64,000 nucleotides of DNA from Enterocola sp045654205 (GTDB lineage: Bacteria; Bacteroidota; Bacteroidia; Bacteroidales; Paludibacteraceae): NCBI GenBank assembly GCA_045654205.1, contig JAZOMZ010000020.1:1-64000 (forward strand). Reading direction: 5' to 3'. Both the position numbers and the translations under genes were made by a program. The notes beneath the pieces are model-generated. The model saw only the letters and a program-made list of their open reading frames with translations, searched no databases and had not been told where the DNA came from. Positions 25,246-35,263 of the stretch are shown here, one piece after another. Within the stretch, counting starts at the first letter, position 1; every line of letters starts with the position of its first letter.

Positions 25246-26091
25246 ATGGAAAGAAGAGTACCTAAATTTATGACAGAGAAATTGGATATTATCCGTTTCT
25301 TCGTTATTGTTCTACTAGGAGCTATAGGATTGATGTTCGTTTATCGTCCTCAAGTAGCACTTAGAGACTTAATTATTGTCTCTAACGAAAGCCTATATTA
25401 CCTAGTCTCATTGATTATTTTAGGCCTTATAACATTAATTACTAGTAGAGTATTATTTTACAAGAGAAATAAACGTAAAACTCTTACATTTAAAGATTTT
25501 TATACTTGGATTATACTAGAAATTTTATCTATAATCCTAGTTCTTTCTGTTTTTGCATGGAGTATAAACGAACCTGATACTAAACCATACCTCACCATTT
25601 TAGAAAATACCACTATATCTGTATTCTCTGTTTTATTTATACCATATCTTGTTTCATGGCTATATTTCTCGTTGAAAGAGAAGGAAAGTCAACTACAAGA
25701 GGCATTGGCAGAATATGAAGATTATTCTATCGAGAATAAAAAGGGATTAATAAATTTTCCTGATGAGAAGGGTGTTTTACGCCTATCATTAAGAGAAGAG
25801 GATTTGCTTTACATAAAATCTGCCGATAATTACGTATACGTTTATTATCAAAATAATAAGGGAGAGATAATCAACTATCTGCTTCGTAATACTTTGAAAA
25901 ACATAGAGGAGCAGTCTACGTATGCAAATCTAATTAGATGTCACAGATTTTATATGGTAAACTCTGTGAATGTAAAACTTCTAAGAAAGTCTAAAGATGG
26001 TTTAGTCCTAGAACTAGATACCGAAACTCCATGTGAGATACCTGTTTCTAGAACCTACCTTTCTGCCGTTTCTAATTTTTTCGCTAACTAA
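25246..26091 (+). CDS. Membrane-bound LytTR-type regulator
   Basis: The 281-residue protein has about four N-terminal membrane spans (about 17-150), a short coiled linker and a C-terminal LytTR DNA-binding domain (about 175-281: EEDLLYIKSADNYVYVYY, LIRCHRFYMVN, PVSRTYL). There is no receiver domain, so it is not a classical response regulator; the membrane part probably senses the signal directly. It is convergent with the EnvC-like gene, with four bases between the stops. Target genes are unknown. Confidence 0.85.
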   Translation: MERRVPKFMTEKLDIIRFFVIVLLGAIGLMFVYRPQVALRDLIIVSNESLYYLVSLIILGLITLITSRVLFYKRNKRKTLTFKDFYTWIILEILSIILVLSVFAWSINEPDTKPYLTILENTTISVFSVLFIPYLVSWLYFSLKEKESQLQEALAEYEDYSIENKKGLINFPDEKGVLRLSLREEDLLYIKSADNYVYVYYQNNKGEIINYLLRNTLKNIEEQSTYANLIRCHRFYMVNSVNVKLLRKSKDGLVLELDTETPCEIPVSRTYLSAVSNFFAN

Positions 26092-26095
26092 AAGT

Positions 26096-27301
26096 CTATT
26101 TCGCCAACCAGTTTTCTGGATTGTGGATATTGCGGTCTTTCCAAACTTGGAAGTAAAGTTCGGTCTTGTCGCCGTCTTCTGGGTCTGAGTAGATAGTACC
26201 AATATTGTCTTTGGTTTTTACCTTTTGACCTACTTTTACATTTACTTTTGTTAGATTTGAATATACAGTTCTGTAAAGACCATGCTTGATAATAACAGTT
26301 TTGTTACTACCTGCTATAGAAAAGACCTGTGTAACTTCTCCATCGAATACAGCACGTGCTTGTGAGCCTTTTGGACATTGGATATAGATACCCTTGTTGT
26401 TTGTGGTAACATGCTTAAGGACTGGGTGTGGATGAATGCCAAAATGACCCACTACAATACCTTTGAGCACAGGCCATGGAAGACGTCCTTGGTTTTTCTC
26501 GAAATTGCCAGAAAGGAGTTTTTCTTCTTTGGTAAGTGCGTATGTTTTACCCTTGCCAGATGACGATGGCTTAGATGATTTCTTAGCTTCCTCTGCAATC
26601 TTTTTCTCGATTTGCTCGTTTAGTTTGTTTGCTATTTTTTGTTGCTTCTTAAGCTCTGCCTTAAGTTGTTTTTCTTTCTTCTTTAGGTCTTTAATTAGCT
26701 TGTTTTGCTTATTCTTTTCGTTTTGAAGCTTTGTATTTTCCTTTTTTCTTTCGTTAAGAACAGAAAGTCTTTCTGCTCTAACTTTTTCTGTTTGTTTTAA
26801 TTTCTCGTTTAAAGCAGCTTTTGTCTCATTAATCTCTTGAGTCTTTTTTTGACAATATTCTGAGTATTGCTTTATATAACGATAACGACGGAAACTCTCA
26901 GCAAAGTCTTTTGCCGAAAGCACAAACATAAGTTCGTCATACTTACTTTTTTTATAATAAGTATGATACATCAATTTTGCGTATTCCTTTTTGAGAGTAT
27001 CTAGTTGTTGTTGGAGTTTATTGGTTTCGTTACGGAGTTTATTTAGGTCTTTGTTAATACTCCTAATTTCTGCATTAAGGGTATTAATAACACTTTGACG
27101 TTGTTTGATCTCTGCATTCAATAGGTTTAGCTGAGTAAGAGATTGAGTCTTACTCTTTGATGTTTTTTCTATTAAACTGCTTGTTAGTTCAAGGTCTTCT
27201 AGTGCTTTTTTCTTTTTTGCTTGAAGTTCAGACACAGTCTGAGACATCATCACCGTAGACGACAATAGAATGAATATAAAAACTCCTAATATTTTTTTCA
27301 T
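26096..27301 (-). CDS. EnvC-like murein hydrolase activator (degenerate LytM)
   Basis: The 401-residue secreted protein has a signal peptide (1-20, ending MMSQ), a long coiled coil (about 22-250) and a C-terminal LytM/M23 domain (about 280-400). The metal ligands of active M23 peptidases are not visible: NNKGIYIQC replaces the H-x-x-x-D site and ELYFQVW lacks the second histidine. This points to an EnvC-type activator that opens amidases during cell division, not a peptidase. It is last in the operon starting with porW. Confidence 0.88.
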   Translation of the reverse strand: MKKILGVFIFILLSSTVMMSQTVSELQAKKKKALEDLELTSSLIEKTSKSKTQSLTQLNLLNAEIKQRQSVINTLNAEIRSINKDLNKLRNETNKLQQQLDTLKKEYAKLMYHTYYKKSKYDELMFVLSAKDFAESFRRYRYIKQYSEYCQKKTQEINETKAALNEKLKQTEKVRAERLSVLNERKKENTKLQNEKNKQNKLIKDLKKKEKQLKAELKKQQKIANKLNEQIEKKIAEEAKKSSKPSSSGKGKTYALTKEEKLLSGNFEKNQGRLPWPVLKGIVVGHFGIHPHPVLKHVTTNNKGIYIQCPKGSQARAVFDGEVTQVFSIAGSNKTVIIKHGLYRTVYSNLTKVNVKVGQKVKTKDNIGTIYSDPEDGDKTELYFQVWKDRNIHNPENWLAK

Positions 27302-27304
27302 ATA

Positions 27305-28117
27305 TTATAGTTGGTTCACTAATGTAATAAGTTGACTCATATCTGCTTTTCGGTAGCTAGTTGGAATGCTGAATGTTAGATTTGAACTACCATTAATTGA
27401 TATATTGCTATAATTTAGTGTTACAGTATTTGCCTTTTCTTTTGATTGGAAAATACATTCTACCTTTGATGGAAATACAAATTCACCTACAGGAAGGAAA
27501 GAAGAATATGAAGTCATAAGGTAACTGCCTGAATTGTTTTTTCTAAGCAAACTACGTGTAAGATATTTACCACCTTCTACGATAAACTCTGTGTACATAT
27601 CTTTGTTTAGTGCCAGAACATAATTTTCTTCTACCAAATCTACTGTAAAATTTTCAAAGTTTAAACGCTCAGGGTCGAATGTTCTGTTGGTAAGAAGCGC
27701 TTGAAGGCCATAGAAATCTGTACCTAATTCTTTTTGGAATGTAGCGAAATCTGCTTCGTAATATTTTTGGCTTAGTTTATCTAGTGCCCAAATACTATCT
27801 GGAGTACAGTGGATACGTGCTATTTCTATGCCTAAAAGCATTTGGATTGACACTGTAAGTGATTCGTTATGTCTTGAAGATATCATACCTTTAATGCTCA
27901 TATTTTTGTTACCAGTAAGGTAAATTTGATATTGAGCTGTAACAGTATTAATGCCAGATTGGTAACTACTTATCATTTTTACTGTATCTATCTTTGGTAT
28001 AACAACCTCTTCTACCGGCTCAGAAAGTTCATTTACTTGAGTTACTTGTTTTTGTGTTTTACAACCCACTAACACAGATAATAATAAGACGATAAAATAG
28101 AAATACTTATTTCTCAT
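27305..28117 (-). CDS. DUF4292-type lipoprotein
   Basis: The 270-residue protein has a clear lipoprotein signal (MRNKYFYFIVLLLSVLVGC). The body is beta-rich and resembles the DUF4292 family, which is regularly found between a TPR protein and an EnvC-like protein in Bacteroidales. It overlaps the TPR gene by 11 bases. A role in lipoprotein or lipid handling at the outer membrane, as for LolB-like folds, is only a guess. Confidence 0.8.
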   Translation of the reverse strand: MRNKYFYFIVLLLSVLVGCKTQKQVTQVNELSEPVEEVVIPKIDTVKMISSYQSGINTVTAQYQIYLTGNKNMSIKGMISSRHNESLTVSIQMLLGIEIARIHCTPDSIWALDKLSQKYYEADFATFQKELGTDFYGLQALLTNRTFDPERLNFENFTVDLVEENYVLALNKDMYTEFIVEGGKYLTRSLLRKNNSGSYLMTSYSSFLPVGEFVFPSKVECIFQSKEKANTVTLNYSNISINGSSNLTFSIPTSYRKADMSQLITLVNQL

Positions 28118-29828
28118 ATTGTTTAATTTTATTTGATAATTCTTCTGTTTGATTTAATAAATATGCAGCCTCCCAATACTTAACTGCTATTTCTTTTTCT
28201 CCCAATGCATTTAAGACATCTCCATAGTGTTCTAACACCTCGTAATTTGCCTCTTTATCATAGTTTAGAGCTTGCTCTAGATAAAACTTTGCTAGATTAT
28301 ATTTTCCTTGCAAAAATAGGATATATGCGTATGTATCTAGATAATATGGATTTATTGCGTCTGCTTTTACTGTAGATTCACTTATTTTTTCTGCTTCATC
28401 CAATATACCTTGAAATTCTGATAATTTCGCCTCAGACATATATTCCTTGTTTTTCGCCCAATAAACAGCCACATTATAGGCGTAATTGTTTAGTAGCATT
28501 AGGTTTTGTGGATAAAGATGAATGCCTTCTCTTGTGAACATCATTGCCTCTGGAATATGCATTCCGCTAAGTGCCAAATAGATTTGCTCAGAGAGTTTAC
28601 TTTGCGCAGAGACATTTTCTACTGCTTTCTTGTAATACTCAAATGCACTTAACTCATCTCCGCCTGTTAAATAGATAGAACCTTCAACAAAAAGTAAATA
28701 AGCATCTTCTGGGAAGTGTTGCAGAGCTTGTTCTACAAGTTGCTGTACCTTTAAAACATCAGTTTCTTCTGTGTAAACTACAGTTGCTATTAATTGCTGA
28801 TGGCAGGTTAAACATTTCTCATCTAGCAATACAGCAGAATACAGCACCTCCAACATTTTTTCTGTATTATGCAACTCATTTAGAATATTTGCATACATTA
28901 AAAGTGCTTCTGTTGATTCTGGATTTGCCTTGATTACTGTATCGAAAATCTGGTCTATTTTTTCTATATAATCGGGTCTATTTTGGTACAATTTAAGTGC
29001 AAAATCTATGAATCTTGTCTTTTCTTGAAAACTTACACTCTCATTTGCCAATATCATTAGAGCGTAATGCTCCATCTGATCCAAATTATATACTTCTGAG
29101 TAATATGAGCATAGAGACATTTGTGCTCCTGCACAACCTGGATCCAATTCTAGTGCCTTATTATAATCTTCTAGAGCCTCATCATTATTCTTTATTTCCC
29201 TCTTTATATCACCTCTTATTACATACAAATCGGCATCAATAGGGTATTTCTTTATAAGGTCGTCTATTACTTTAATTGCTTTTTTATGCTTATTGTCATA
29301 AATATAAAGTCTAGATTTCTCCACAGAAATCATCTTATTTTGCCCTACTCTATTTTCTAATTTATCTAGGACCTTAATTGCCTTATTTATCTCACCATTC
29401 AAGGCATAACAACGCGCCAAAAAGTATAAAAGATTTTTCTTTATAGGGAAACGTTTATATGTCTTCTCATAAATCTTTATTGCTGAGGCATAATCTTTGG
29501 AATCGTCATAAAACTCAGCTAGGGCAATGGCATAAAAATAATTTTCTTTGTCTAGAGAATATGCCTTTTTAAGATATGAAAGTGCATTTACCGAATCCGC
29601 TTTTGCAAGATAAACTTTTGATAGTTCAAATGAAAGTGCTGCGTTTTTTGAGTCTATCTTTTCGCACTCTAAAAAGCGCTCTAAGGCAAGGTCGGTACTA
29701 TCGGCTGTTTTATAACATAACCCTTCTATATACAGGCTATCAAAGACTGCATTATATAACACATTTGTGCTTCTTGCATTGCACAAGAAACACAAACATA
29801 AAAATATAAAGGTTATGAATTTTCTCAT
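28107..29828 (-). CDS. Periplasmic TPR-repeat protein
   Basis: The 573-residue protein has a signal peptide (1 to about 19) and tetratricopeptide repeats along most of its length, for example DALEDYNKALELDPGCAGAQ and NLAKFYLEQALNYDKEANYE. TPR arrays mediate protein contacts. Its start overlaps the dut stop by four bases (ATGA). The conserved order with dut, DUF4292 and EnvC-like genes suggests a shared envelope role, but no specific function is known. Confidence 0.87.
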   Translation of the reverse strand: MRKFITFIFLCLCFLCNARSTNVLYNAVFDSLYIEGLCYKTADSTDLALERFLECEKIDSKNAALSFELSKVYLAKADSVNALSYLKKAYSLDKENYFYAIALAEFYDDSKDYASAIKIYEKTYKRFPIKKNLLYFLARCYALNGEINKAIKVLDKLENRVGQNKMISVEKSRLYIYDNKHKKAIKVIDDLIKKYPIDADLYVIRGDIKREIKNNDEALEDYNKALELDPGCAGAQMSLCSYYSEVYNLDQMEHYALMILANESVSFQEKTRFIDFALKLYQNRPDYIEKIDQIFDTVIKANPESTEALLMYANILNELHNTEKMLEVLYSAVLLDEKCLTCHQQLIATVVYTEETDVLKVQQLVEQALQHFPEDAYLLFVEGSIYLTGGDELSAFEYYKKAVENVSAQSKLSEQIYLALSGMHIPEAMMFTREGIHLYPQNLMLLNNYAYNVAVYWAKNKEYMSEAKLSEFQGILDEAEKISESTVKADAINPYYLDTYAYILFLQGKYNLAKFYLEQALNYDKEANYEVLEHYGDVLNALGEKEIAVKYWEAAYLLNQTEELSNKIKQYEK

Positions 29829-30262
29829 TTTTTTCCTGTGTGGCCAAAACCACCTGCACCTCTATCGGTTTCTGATAACACTTCTACTTCTTCCCAGTTT
29901 ACGGTGGCGTGCTGCGCAATAACCATTTGGCAGATTCTTTCGCCGTGTTCAATAACGAAATCTTCCGCAGAAAGGTTGATTAAAATCACGCCTATTTCGC
30001 CACGATAATCTGCGTCTATTGTACCGGGAGTGTTAAGCACTGTAATACCTTTTTTAAGTGCTAAACCACTACGTGGACGAATTTGTGCTTCGTATCCTTC
30101 TGGAAGCTCAATGAAAAGCCCTGTTGGGATAAGTTTCCTTTCTAATGGTTTAAGAACTACACTTTCTGTAAGGTTTGCTCTAAGGTCCATACCTGCAGAA
30201 AGGTTGGTTGCATACTGAGGTAGGTCGTTAGTAGATTTGTTGATTATTTTTATTGTTACCAT
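29825..30262 (-). CDS. dut: dUTP diphosphatase
   Basis: The 145-residue trimeric dUTPase hydrolyses dUTP to dUMP and keeps uracil out of DNA. Visible motifs are AGMDLRA (motif 1), RPRSGLALKKG (motif 2), GTIDADYRGEIGVIL (motif 3, catalytic aspartate) and the C-terminal DRGAGGFGHTGKK (motif 5). It lies 30 bases after rnr and overlaps the TPR gene. Confidence 0.95.
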   Translation of the reverse strand: MVTIKIINKSTNDLPQYATNLSAGMDLRANLTESVVLKPLERKLIPTGLFIELPEGYEAQIRPRSGLALKKGITVLNTPGTIDADYRGEIGVILINLSAEDFVIEHGERICQMVIAQHATVNWEEVEVLSETDRGAGGFGHTGKK

Positions 30263-30292
30263 ATCTTTATTTTTTTACGTTACAAATTTAGT

Positions 30293-32398
30293 TTATACCA
30301 AGATGAAATCCAACTGTTTTTTATCTAAGTTTACACGAGAAACCATAATACTTACCTCATCGCCTAGTTGGTATTTCTTTTTAGATTGGCGTCCGATAAT
30401 ACAATAATTTTTTTCATCGTAAATGTAGAAATCATCATCTAGGTCTCTAAGGGCAACCATACCCTCGCATTTGTTTGAAGTAATTTCTACATAAATACCC
30501 CATTCTGTTACACCAGAAATAACTCCATCGAACACTTGACCTTTTCTCTCCGACATATATTCCACTTGTTTGTACTTGATGGAAGCTCTCTCTGCAGAAG
30601 CCGCAAGTTGTTCGCGAGAAGAACAGTGCTCACACATATCTTCATATTTTGCCTCGTTTACACTACCTCCGCCTTCGGCGTAAAGGGTAAGCAATCTATG
30701 GACTAGAACGTCTGGGTAACGTCTAATTGGCGATGTGAAATGGGTGTAATATTCAAATGCCAAACCATAGTGGCCAATATTGTCTGTGGTGTAAATTGCT
30801 TTTGCCATAGACCTAATGGCAAGGGTTTCCACAAGGTTTTGCTCGCGTTTGCCTTCTACATTGTCTAGAAGTTTGTTGATGCTAGATGAAATCTCGCTTT
30901 TCTTGCCAGTGGTTCTTAGTTTGTAACCAAATCTTGAAATAAAATCTGAGAACATAGAAAGTTTCTCTGGATTTGGTTCATCGTGCACACGATACACAAA
31001 TGTTTTAGGGGTTTTACCTTGTTTTACTTTGCCTATATGTGCTGCCACAGTTCTGTTGGCAAGAAGCATAAACTCTTCTACTAGCTTGTGAGCATCTTTC
31101 GATTCTTTGATGTAAACTCCAATTGGGCGACCTGTTTCATCTATATTGAATCTCACTTCCGAACGCTCAAATGCAATTGCTCCTTGTTTGAAACGATTTG
31201 CACGTAATTGTTTTGCAAGGGCGTTCATAGCCAAGATTTCTTCTGCGAAATCGCCTTTTTCGGTTTCAATTACTTCTTGGGCTTCTTCGTAGGTAAATCT
31301 TCTGTCGGAACAAATAACTGTTTTTACTATTCTATAGTCTTTTACCTCAGCCTTGTCGGTCATTTCAAACACCACAGAAAAACATAGTTTATCTTCGTTT
31401 GGGCGTAGTGAACAAACCAAATTACATAGTTTTTCTGGAAGCATTGGCACTGTTCTATCTACTAAATAGACAGATGTGGCACGGTCGTATGCTTCTTTGT
31501 CGATTGGTGAACCCGGTGTTACATAATGGCTCACGTCTGCTATGTGAACTCCAATTTCTACATTGCCATTTGGCAGTCTTCTGTATGAAAGTGCGTCGTC
31601 GAAGTCTTTTGCATCTACAGGGTCGATGGTGAATGTAGTGGTTTTTCTGCAGTCTAGGCGGCTATCAATTTCTTTTTTGCTGATAGTAACATCTATCTTT
31701 TCTGCTTCTGCCACTAGCTCATCTGGATATGAATATGGAAGTCCGTATTCTGCCAAAATAGCGTGCATTTCTGTTTCGTTCTCGCCTGCATCGCCAAGCA
31801 CATCAATGATGCGTCCAAAAGGATTTTTTGCTTTTTCAGGCCAATCTGTCATTTCAACTATCACTTTTTGACCATCCTGAGCTCCATTTAGTTTTTCTTT
31901 TGGCACATAAATATCATTTGAAAGTAGTCTATTGTCTACTATTACAAATGCTACACCGTTGCAGATGCTCATTACACCCACAAACTTGGTTTTGTTTCTT
32001 TCGATTATCTCAACTACCTCACCCTCGGTTTGGCGTGAATTACGTTTTGCATAAACAAGCACCTTCACTCTATCGTTTTTCATAGCGTGGTTTAGGTTGC
32101 GTTCTGCAATAAAGATTTTTTCGCCACCGTCGTCTGGAATTAGGTGGGTTTTGTCGTTGTTGTTGCGGTCTATTGTGCCAATAACATACTTGTTGAGCGT
32201 TATAGCTTTGTATTTGCCGCGGTCTACTTCTTGGATAATACCTTGTCCTACAAAGTAGTCCAATATATGCGGAAGTTTTGCTTTATCTCCCGCCTTTGTT
32301 ATTCCTGCCACAGCAGCTAGCTGCTTATGATTGAATGGCTTATTCTCAAACATCAATATAGCAGGCGCTACCTGATTTATCAATTCTTTTCTCTTCAT
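30293..32398 (-). CDS. rnr: Ribonuclease R
   Basis: The 701-residue 3'-5' exoribonuclease has N-terminal winged-helix and cold-shock domains, an RNB catalytic domain (IDPVDAKDFDDALSY carrying the metal-binding aspartates) and a C-terminal S1 domain (VFDGVISGVTEWGIYVEI, about 620-700). It degrades structured RNA. It begins eight bases after the PorW-like gene, so an RNase and a T9SS component share a transcript. Confidence 0.94.
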   Translation of the reverse strand: MKRKELINQVAPAILMFENKPFNHKQLAAVAGITKAGDKAKLPHILDYFVGQGIIQEVDRGKYKAITLNKYVIGTIDRNNNDKTHLIPDDGGEKIFIAERNLNHAMKNDRVKVLVYAKRNSRQTEGEVVEIIERNKTKFVGVMSICNGVAFVIVDNRLLSNDIYVPKEKLNGAQDGQKVIVEMTDWPEKAKNPFGRIIDVLGDAGENETEMHAILAEYGLPYSYPDELVAEAEKIDVTISKKEIDSRLDCRKTTTFTIDPVDAKDFDDALSYRRLPNGNVEIGVHIADVSHYVTPGSPIDKEAYDRATSVYLVDRTVPMLPEKLCNLVCSLRPNEDKLCFSVVFEMTDKAEVKDYRIVKTVICSDRRFTYEEAQEVIETEKGDFAEEILAMNALAKQLRANRFKQGAIAFERSEVRFNIDETGRPIGVYIKESKDAHKLVEEFMLLANRTVAAHIGKVKQGKTPKTFVYRVHDEPNPEKLSMFSDFISRFGYKLRTTGKKSEISSSINKLLDNVEGKREQNLVETLAIRSMAKAIYTTDNIGHYGLAFEYYTHFTSPIRRYPDVLVHRLLTLYAEGGGSVNEAKYEDMCEHCSSREQLAASAERASIKYKQVEYMSERKGQVFDGVISGVTEWGIYVEITSNKCEGMVALRDLDDDFYIYDEKNYCIIGRQSKKKYQLGDEVSIMVSRVNLDKKQLDFILV

Positions 32399-32406
32399 AA
32401 CTCAAA

Positions 32407-35169
32407 CTATTTTACGAAGCCGATTTCCTTTTCTATTTCCTCCGAGTCAGTCACCTCTAGTTGGTTTTGGTTTACGAAATCTAGGTATTTTTGAACAGAC
32501 TCTTTGTCGAAAATCTTAATGAAATTATCTTCTGAAATTACAAATGCTTTATGTTCTACTTCGGCAAGAACAGAAGCTATATTTGCATCGGTTAGTATCA
32601 TATTTTGATACCAGTTTGCTTCTTTAAGATGCATTAATCCTTTCACCGCAATTGCGTAGCCACCATCGTCTAGCTTGCGTACTGCTAGGTCGAAATCTTT
32701 AATTAGGAAGCGAGAGAAGTTGAACTGCGCAATAGAATATAGCACTCGGTTCTTCACGTCTTCTTCACCTTCCACTATACAAATGAAAATATGAGCACTT
32801 TCTGGGTCGTATGAGAAACCTGCCTTTTGGATATTTGTAGCAAATTCTTCTTCGGTAACCATAGTTTGCTTTCTTTGTTCTTGAATATCTGTTACGCTAA
32901 ATGAAGATTGTACTTCTTTTCCTTGCTCCATAAGGGCAATAATATTTTTAGAAACAGTGGAAACCTCATTATTTGGATATTTTTCTACTAATTTTTGAAG
33001 ATTTGCCTTAAAGGTTTCGTTGCCATCTTCTTTTGCTGTACTTACGGCAGAAAGGAACATAAATTTAGGCATTAGTTCATGCTCTGGATATGTGGTTTCT
33101 GCTATATAAGCATTTTTCTTCACTGTGTTTGCATCACCTTTTTTAAATGCCTCGTATGTTTCTCTATATAGAAGTTCTACCTTTTCGTTTACAGTACTTG
33201 GCTCTGGCATACCACCTTGTAAATAACGTGTGTATTTACTATCTGGATGTTCTGCATAAAGAAGATTCTTAACTTGTTCTGCCTTGGCAGTTTCTGCATT
33301 TCTTTCATACATTTGGTATAGTCTGTATCTTACCAAATCTAGTTGCCCGCTATTTGGAAAACGCGCCACCAATGTATCATAAACATCTTCTGCCTTTGGA
33401 TAATCTCCCATTTTTGATTCAAAAATAGTAAATAAATTAACCAAAGAGTTTTCTATATTGCTATTAGAAGCAGCAAATTGTTCTTCTGTTTTTGGAATCA
33501 AACGTAGATAATATTCCACATCGTCACGAGTATATTGTTTCTCTTGTACTGTGTCGGCTACAGCAAGTGAATCCAAAGTTTCTTCGTCTTCATCGCCAGA
33601 GAAATCCCATGCACTAGAAGATTTATTAGACCTACGCCAATCGTCTTCTAACACACGGCTACCCCAAGTTTTTTGGAAGTCGAGTCTACCTCTGGTTATA
33701 AGTGAAGGGTTGTAGAAATACCAAGATTTGTCAGCAAGTTCACCAAGAGAAAGGTTGGTTTGCCCCATTGCAGCATTTTGGTCACGAATAGACTGAATGC
33801 GAGCTGCCTCCTCTAGCTTACGTTGCATTTCTGCCTCTTCCTCTTGTCTTTTCTTGATTACCTCTTCTATAATAGCTATTTGCTCTTCTTTTGTAAGAGT
33901 AGAAAGATATTGAAGACTATCTTCTAAAATGATTGTTTGTTGATTTTTTGCAATATCATTTAGAAGCAGACTTTTCTTGCTTAACTCAGTATAATTCTCA
34001 AATGTGGTTGGAAGCACAGGCATTGCCTCACTATAAAGTGGTTGCGCTTTAAGATAATTTTCTTTTGCGTAATAAATTTCACCCAATGCCACTTGCGCTT
34101 TTGCCTTATCTATACCATTACGAACACTTTCGTCTATTGCTTTTTCGTAGAATTTCACGGCAAGCTCTTCGTTGCCATTTCTTTGATAAAGTTCACCTAT
34201 GGTGTAATAAATTTGATCTAGATATTCTGAGTTACTTTGTTTTTTAATTAACTTTTCAAGTTTTTTCTTTAAAGACTCAATATCGTCTCCTTGATAGCAA
34301 CGTGCCTGGCTAAGCATTGCGTTGAACTCTAGCTCGTGCAGAGGATTTTTGTCTAAACAAGTCTCATACCATTTATAAGCTTCGGCATAGTTACCAGCTT
34401 TTTCATACACTTGTGCCAATATATAAGACATTCTGGCTTTGTCCTTTCTGTCGGCTTGTTCCACCGCTGTAGAAAGGAATGGAATAACTTCTTCATAAAG
34501 ACCTTGTTTTAACAAAAGGTCTGATTTTACAAGAACAAAAATCTCATTAGTATTGTGCGTGAATGTTTTTTCATCAATTCTTTTAAGTGCTTCTTCTGCC
34601 TCATAATACCATCCTAATTCGGCAAAAGATCTAGCCTCCCAAAGTGAAGCTTCTACACACACATCTTTGTTGTCATCAAAGTGTGTTTTTACATATGAAA
34701 ACGTAGAAATTGCAGCAAGGAAATCTGATTGATAAAACTGAGCTTTACCCATCAAAAGCCAAGCCTCTTGCACCATAGAGTTGTACTCCTCTTTTTCCAA
34801 GAAAGCTTTGTATTTTGGATCTTTCATCCTTTTTGGGTCTTTCTTTGGTTTTTTCACTATGGAATGGAGTTTTATTGTCTTTTGACACTTCTCCATAACA
34901 TAATCCATTTTACCCTTTGCTAGCTGAGCAGTTTCTGGATTACTCAAACGAAAAACTGGTAGAATTTCTGAATAATTATCTTTGTGATTTTCGATAATTT
35001 CGTCTTCTACTTTAAGGAATGCATTATTGGCATTAAAATACACGTTGTAACGTGCTGTTACGTAATGGTAGCTTCTTGTCGCAGCATTATTATTTTTAGT
35101 TGAACACTGTGTAAATAATAATATGTTCGTAACAATTAGTAATAATATGTAGATATTTTTTGCTTTCAT
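32407..35169 (-). CDS. porW: T9SS-associated TPR lipoprotein, PorW/SprE-like
   Basis: The ATG at 35169 is preferred over 35187 because the -7 box (35185-35192) overlaps the upstream ATG and the lipoprotein signal (MKAKNIYILLLIVTNILLFT then QC) starts here. The 920-residue product has the family start NNAATRSYHYVTARYNVYFN and many TPR motifs (about 130-420 and 590-720). PorW/SprE is needed for type IX secretion and gliding in Bacteroidota. A charged Lys/Glu-rich linker with RQEEEAEMQRKLEEAARI lies around 440-465. It starts the six-gene operon to the EnvC-like gene and is divergent from mdh. Confidence 0.85.
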   Translation of the reverse strand: MKAKNIYILLLIVTNILLFTQCSTKNNNAATRSYHYVTARYNVYFNANNAFLKVEDEIIENHKDNYSEILPVFRLSNPETAQLAKGKMDYVMEKCQKTIKLHSIVKKPKKDPKRMKDPKYKAFLEKEEYNSMVQEAWLLMGKAQFYQSDFLAAISTFSYVKTHFDDNKDVCVEASLWEARSFAELGWYYEAEEALKRIDEKTFTHNTNEIFVLVKSDLLLKQGLYEEVIPFLSTAVEQADRKDKARMSYILAQVYEKAGNYAEAYKWYETCLDKNPLHELEFNAMLSQARCYQGDDIESLKKKLEKLIKKQSNSEYLDQIYYTIGELYQRNGNEELAVKFYEKAIDESVRNGIDKAKAQVALGEIYYAKENYLKAQPLYSEAMPVLPTTFENYTELSKKSLLLNDIAKNQQTIILEDSLQYLSTLTKEEQIAIIEEVIKKRQEEEAEMQRKLEEAARIQSIRDQNAAMGQTNLSLGELADKSWYFYNPSLITRGRLDFQKTWGSRVLEDDWRRSNKSSSAWDFSGDEDEETLDSLAVADTVQEKQYTRDDVEYYLRLIPKTEEQFAASNSNIENSLVNLFTIFESKMGDYPKAEDVYDTLVARFPNSGQLDLVRYRLYQMYERNAETAKAEQVKNLLYAEHPDSKYTRYLQGGMPEPSTVNEKVELLYRETYEAFKKGDANTVKKNAYIAETTYPEHELMPKFMFLSAVSTAKEDGNETFKANLQKLVEKYPNNEVSTVSKNIIALMEQGKEVQSSFSVTDIQEQRKQTMVTEEEFATNIQKAGFSYDPESAHIFICIVEGEEDVKNRVLYSIAQFNFSRFLIKDFDLAVRKLDDGGYAIAVKGLMHLKEANWYQNMILTDANIASVLAEVEHKAFVISEDNFIKIFDKESVQKYLDFVNQNQLEVTDSEEIEKEIGFVK

Positions 35170-35184
35170 TTCAAATTGATTATG

Positions 35185-35221
35185 CAAATGTACTATTTTT
35201 TAAGAAAAAAGTGTATTTTTG
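35185..35221. promoter_or_regulatory. Divergent promoters for porW and mdh
   Basis: TACATTTG on the minus strand (35185-35192) serves the PorW-like gene. TATTTTTG on the plus strand (35214-35221) serves mdh. The boxes are 21 bases apart, so polymerase binding to the two probably competes. Confidence 0.55.
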
Positions 35222-35263
35222 CAATATTAATATTAATGAACTATTTATATAAAAATAAAATTT

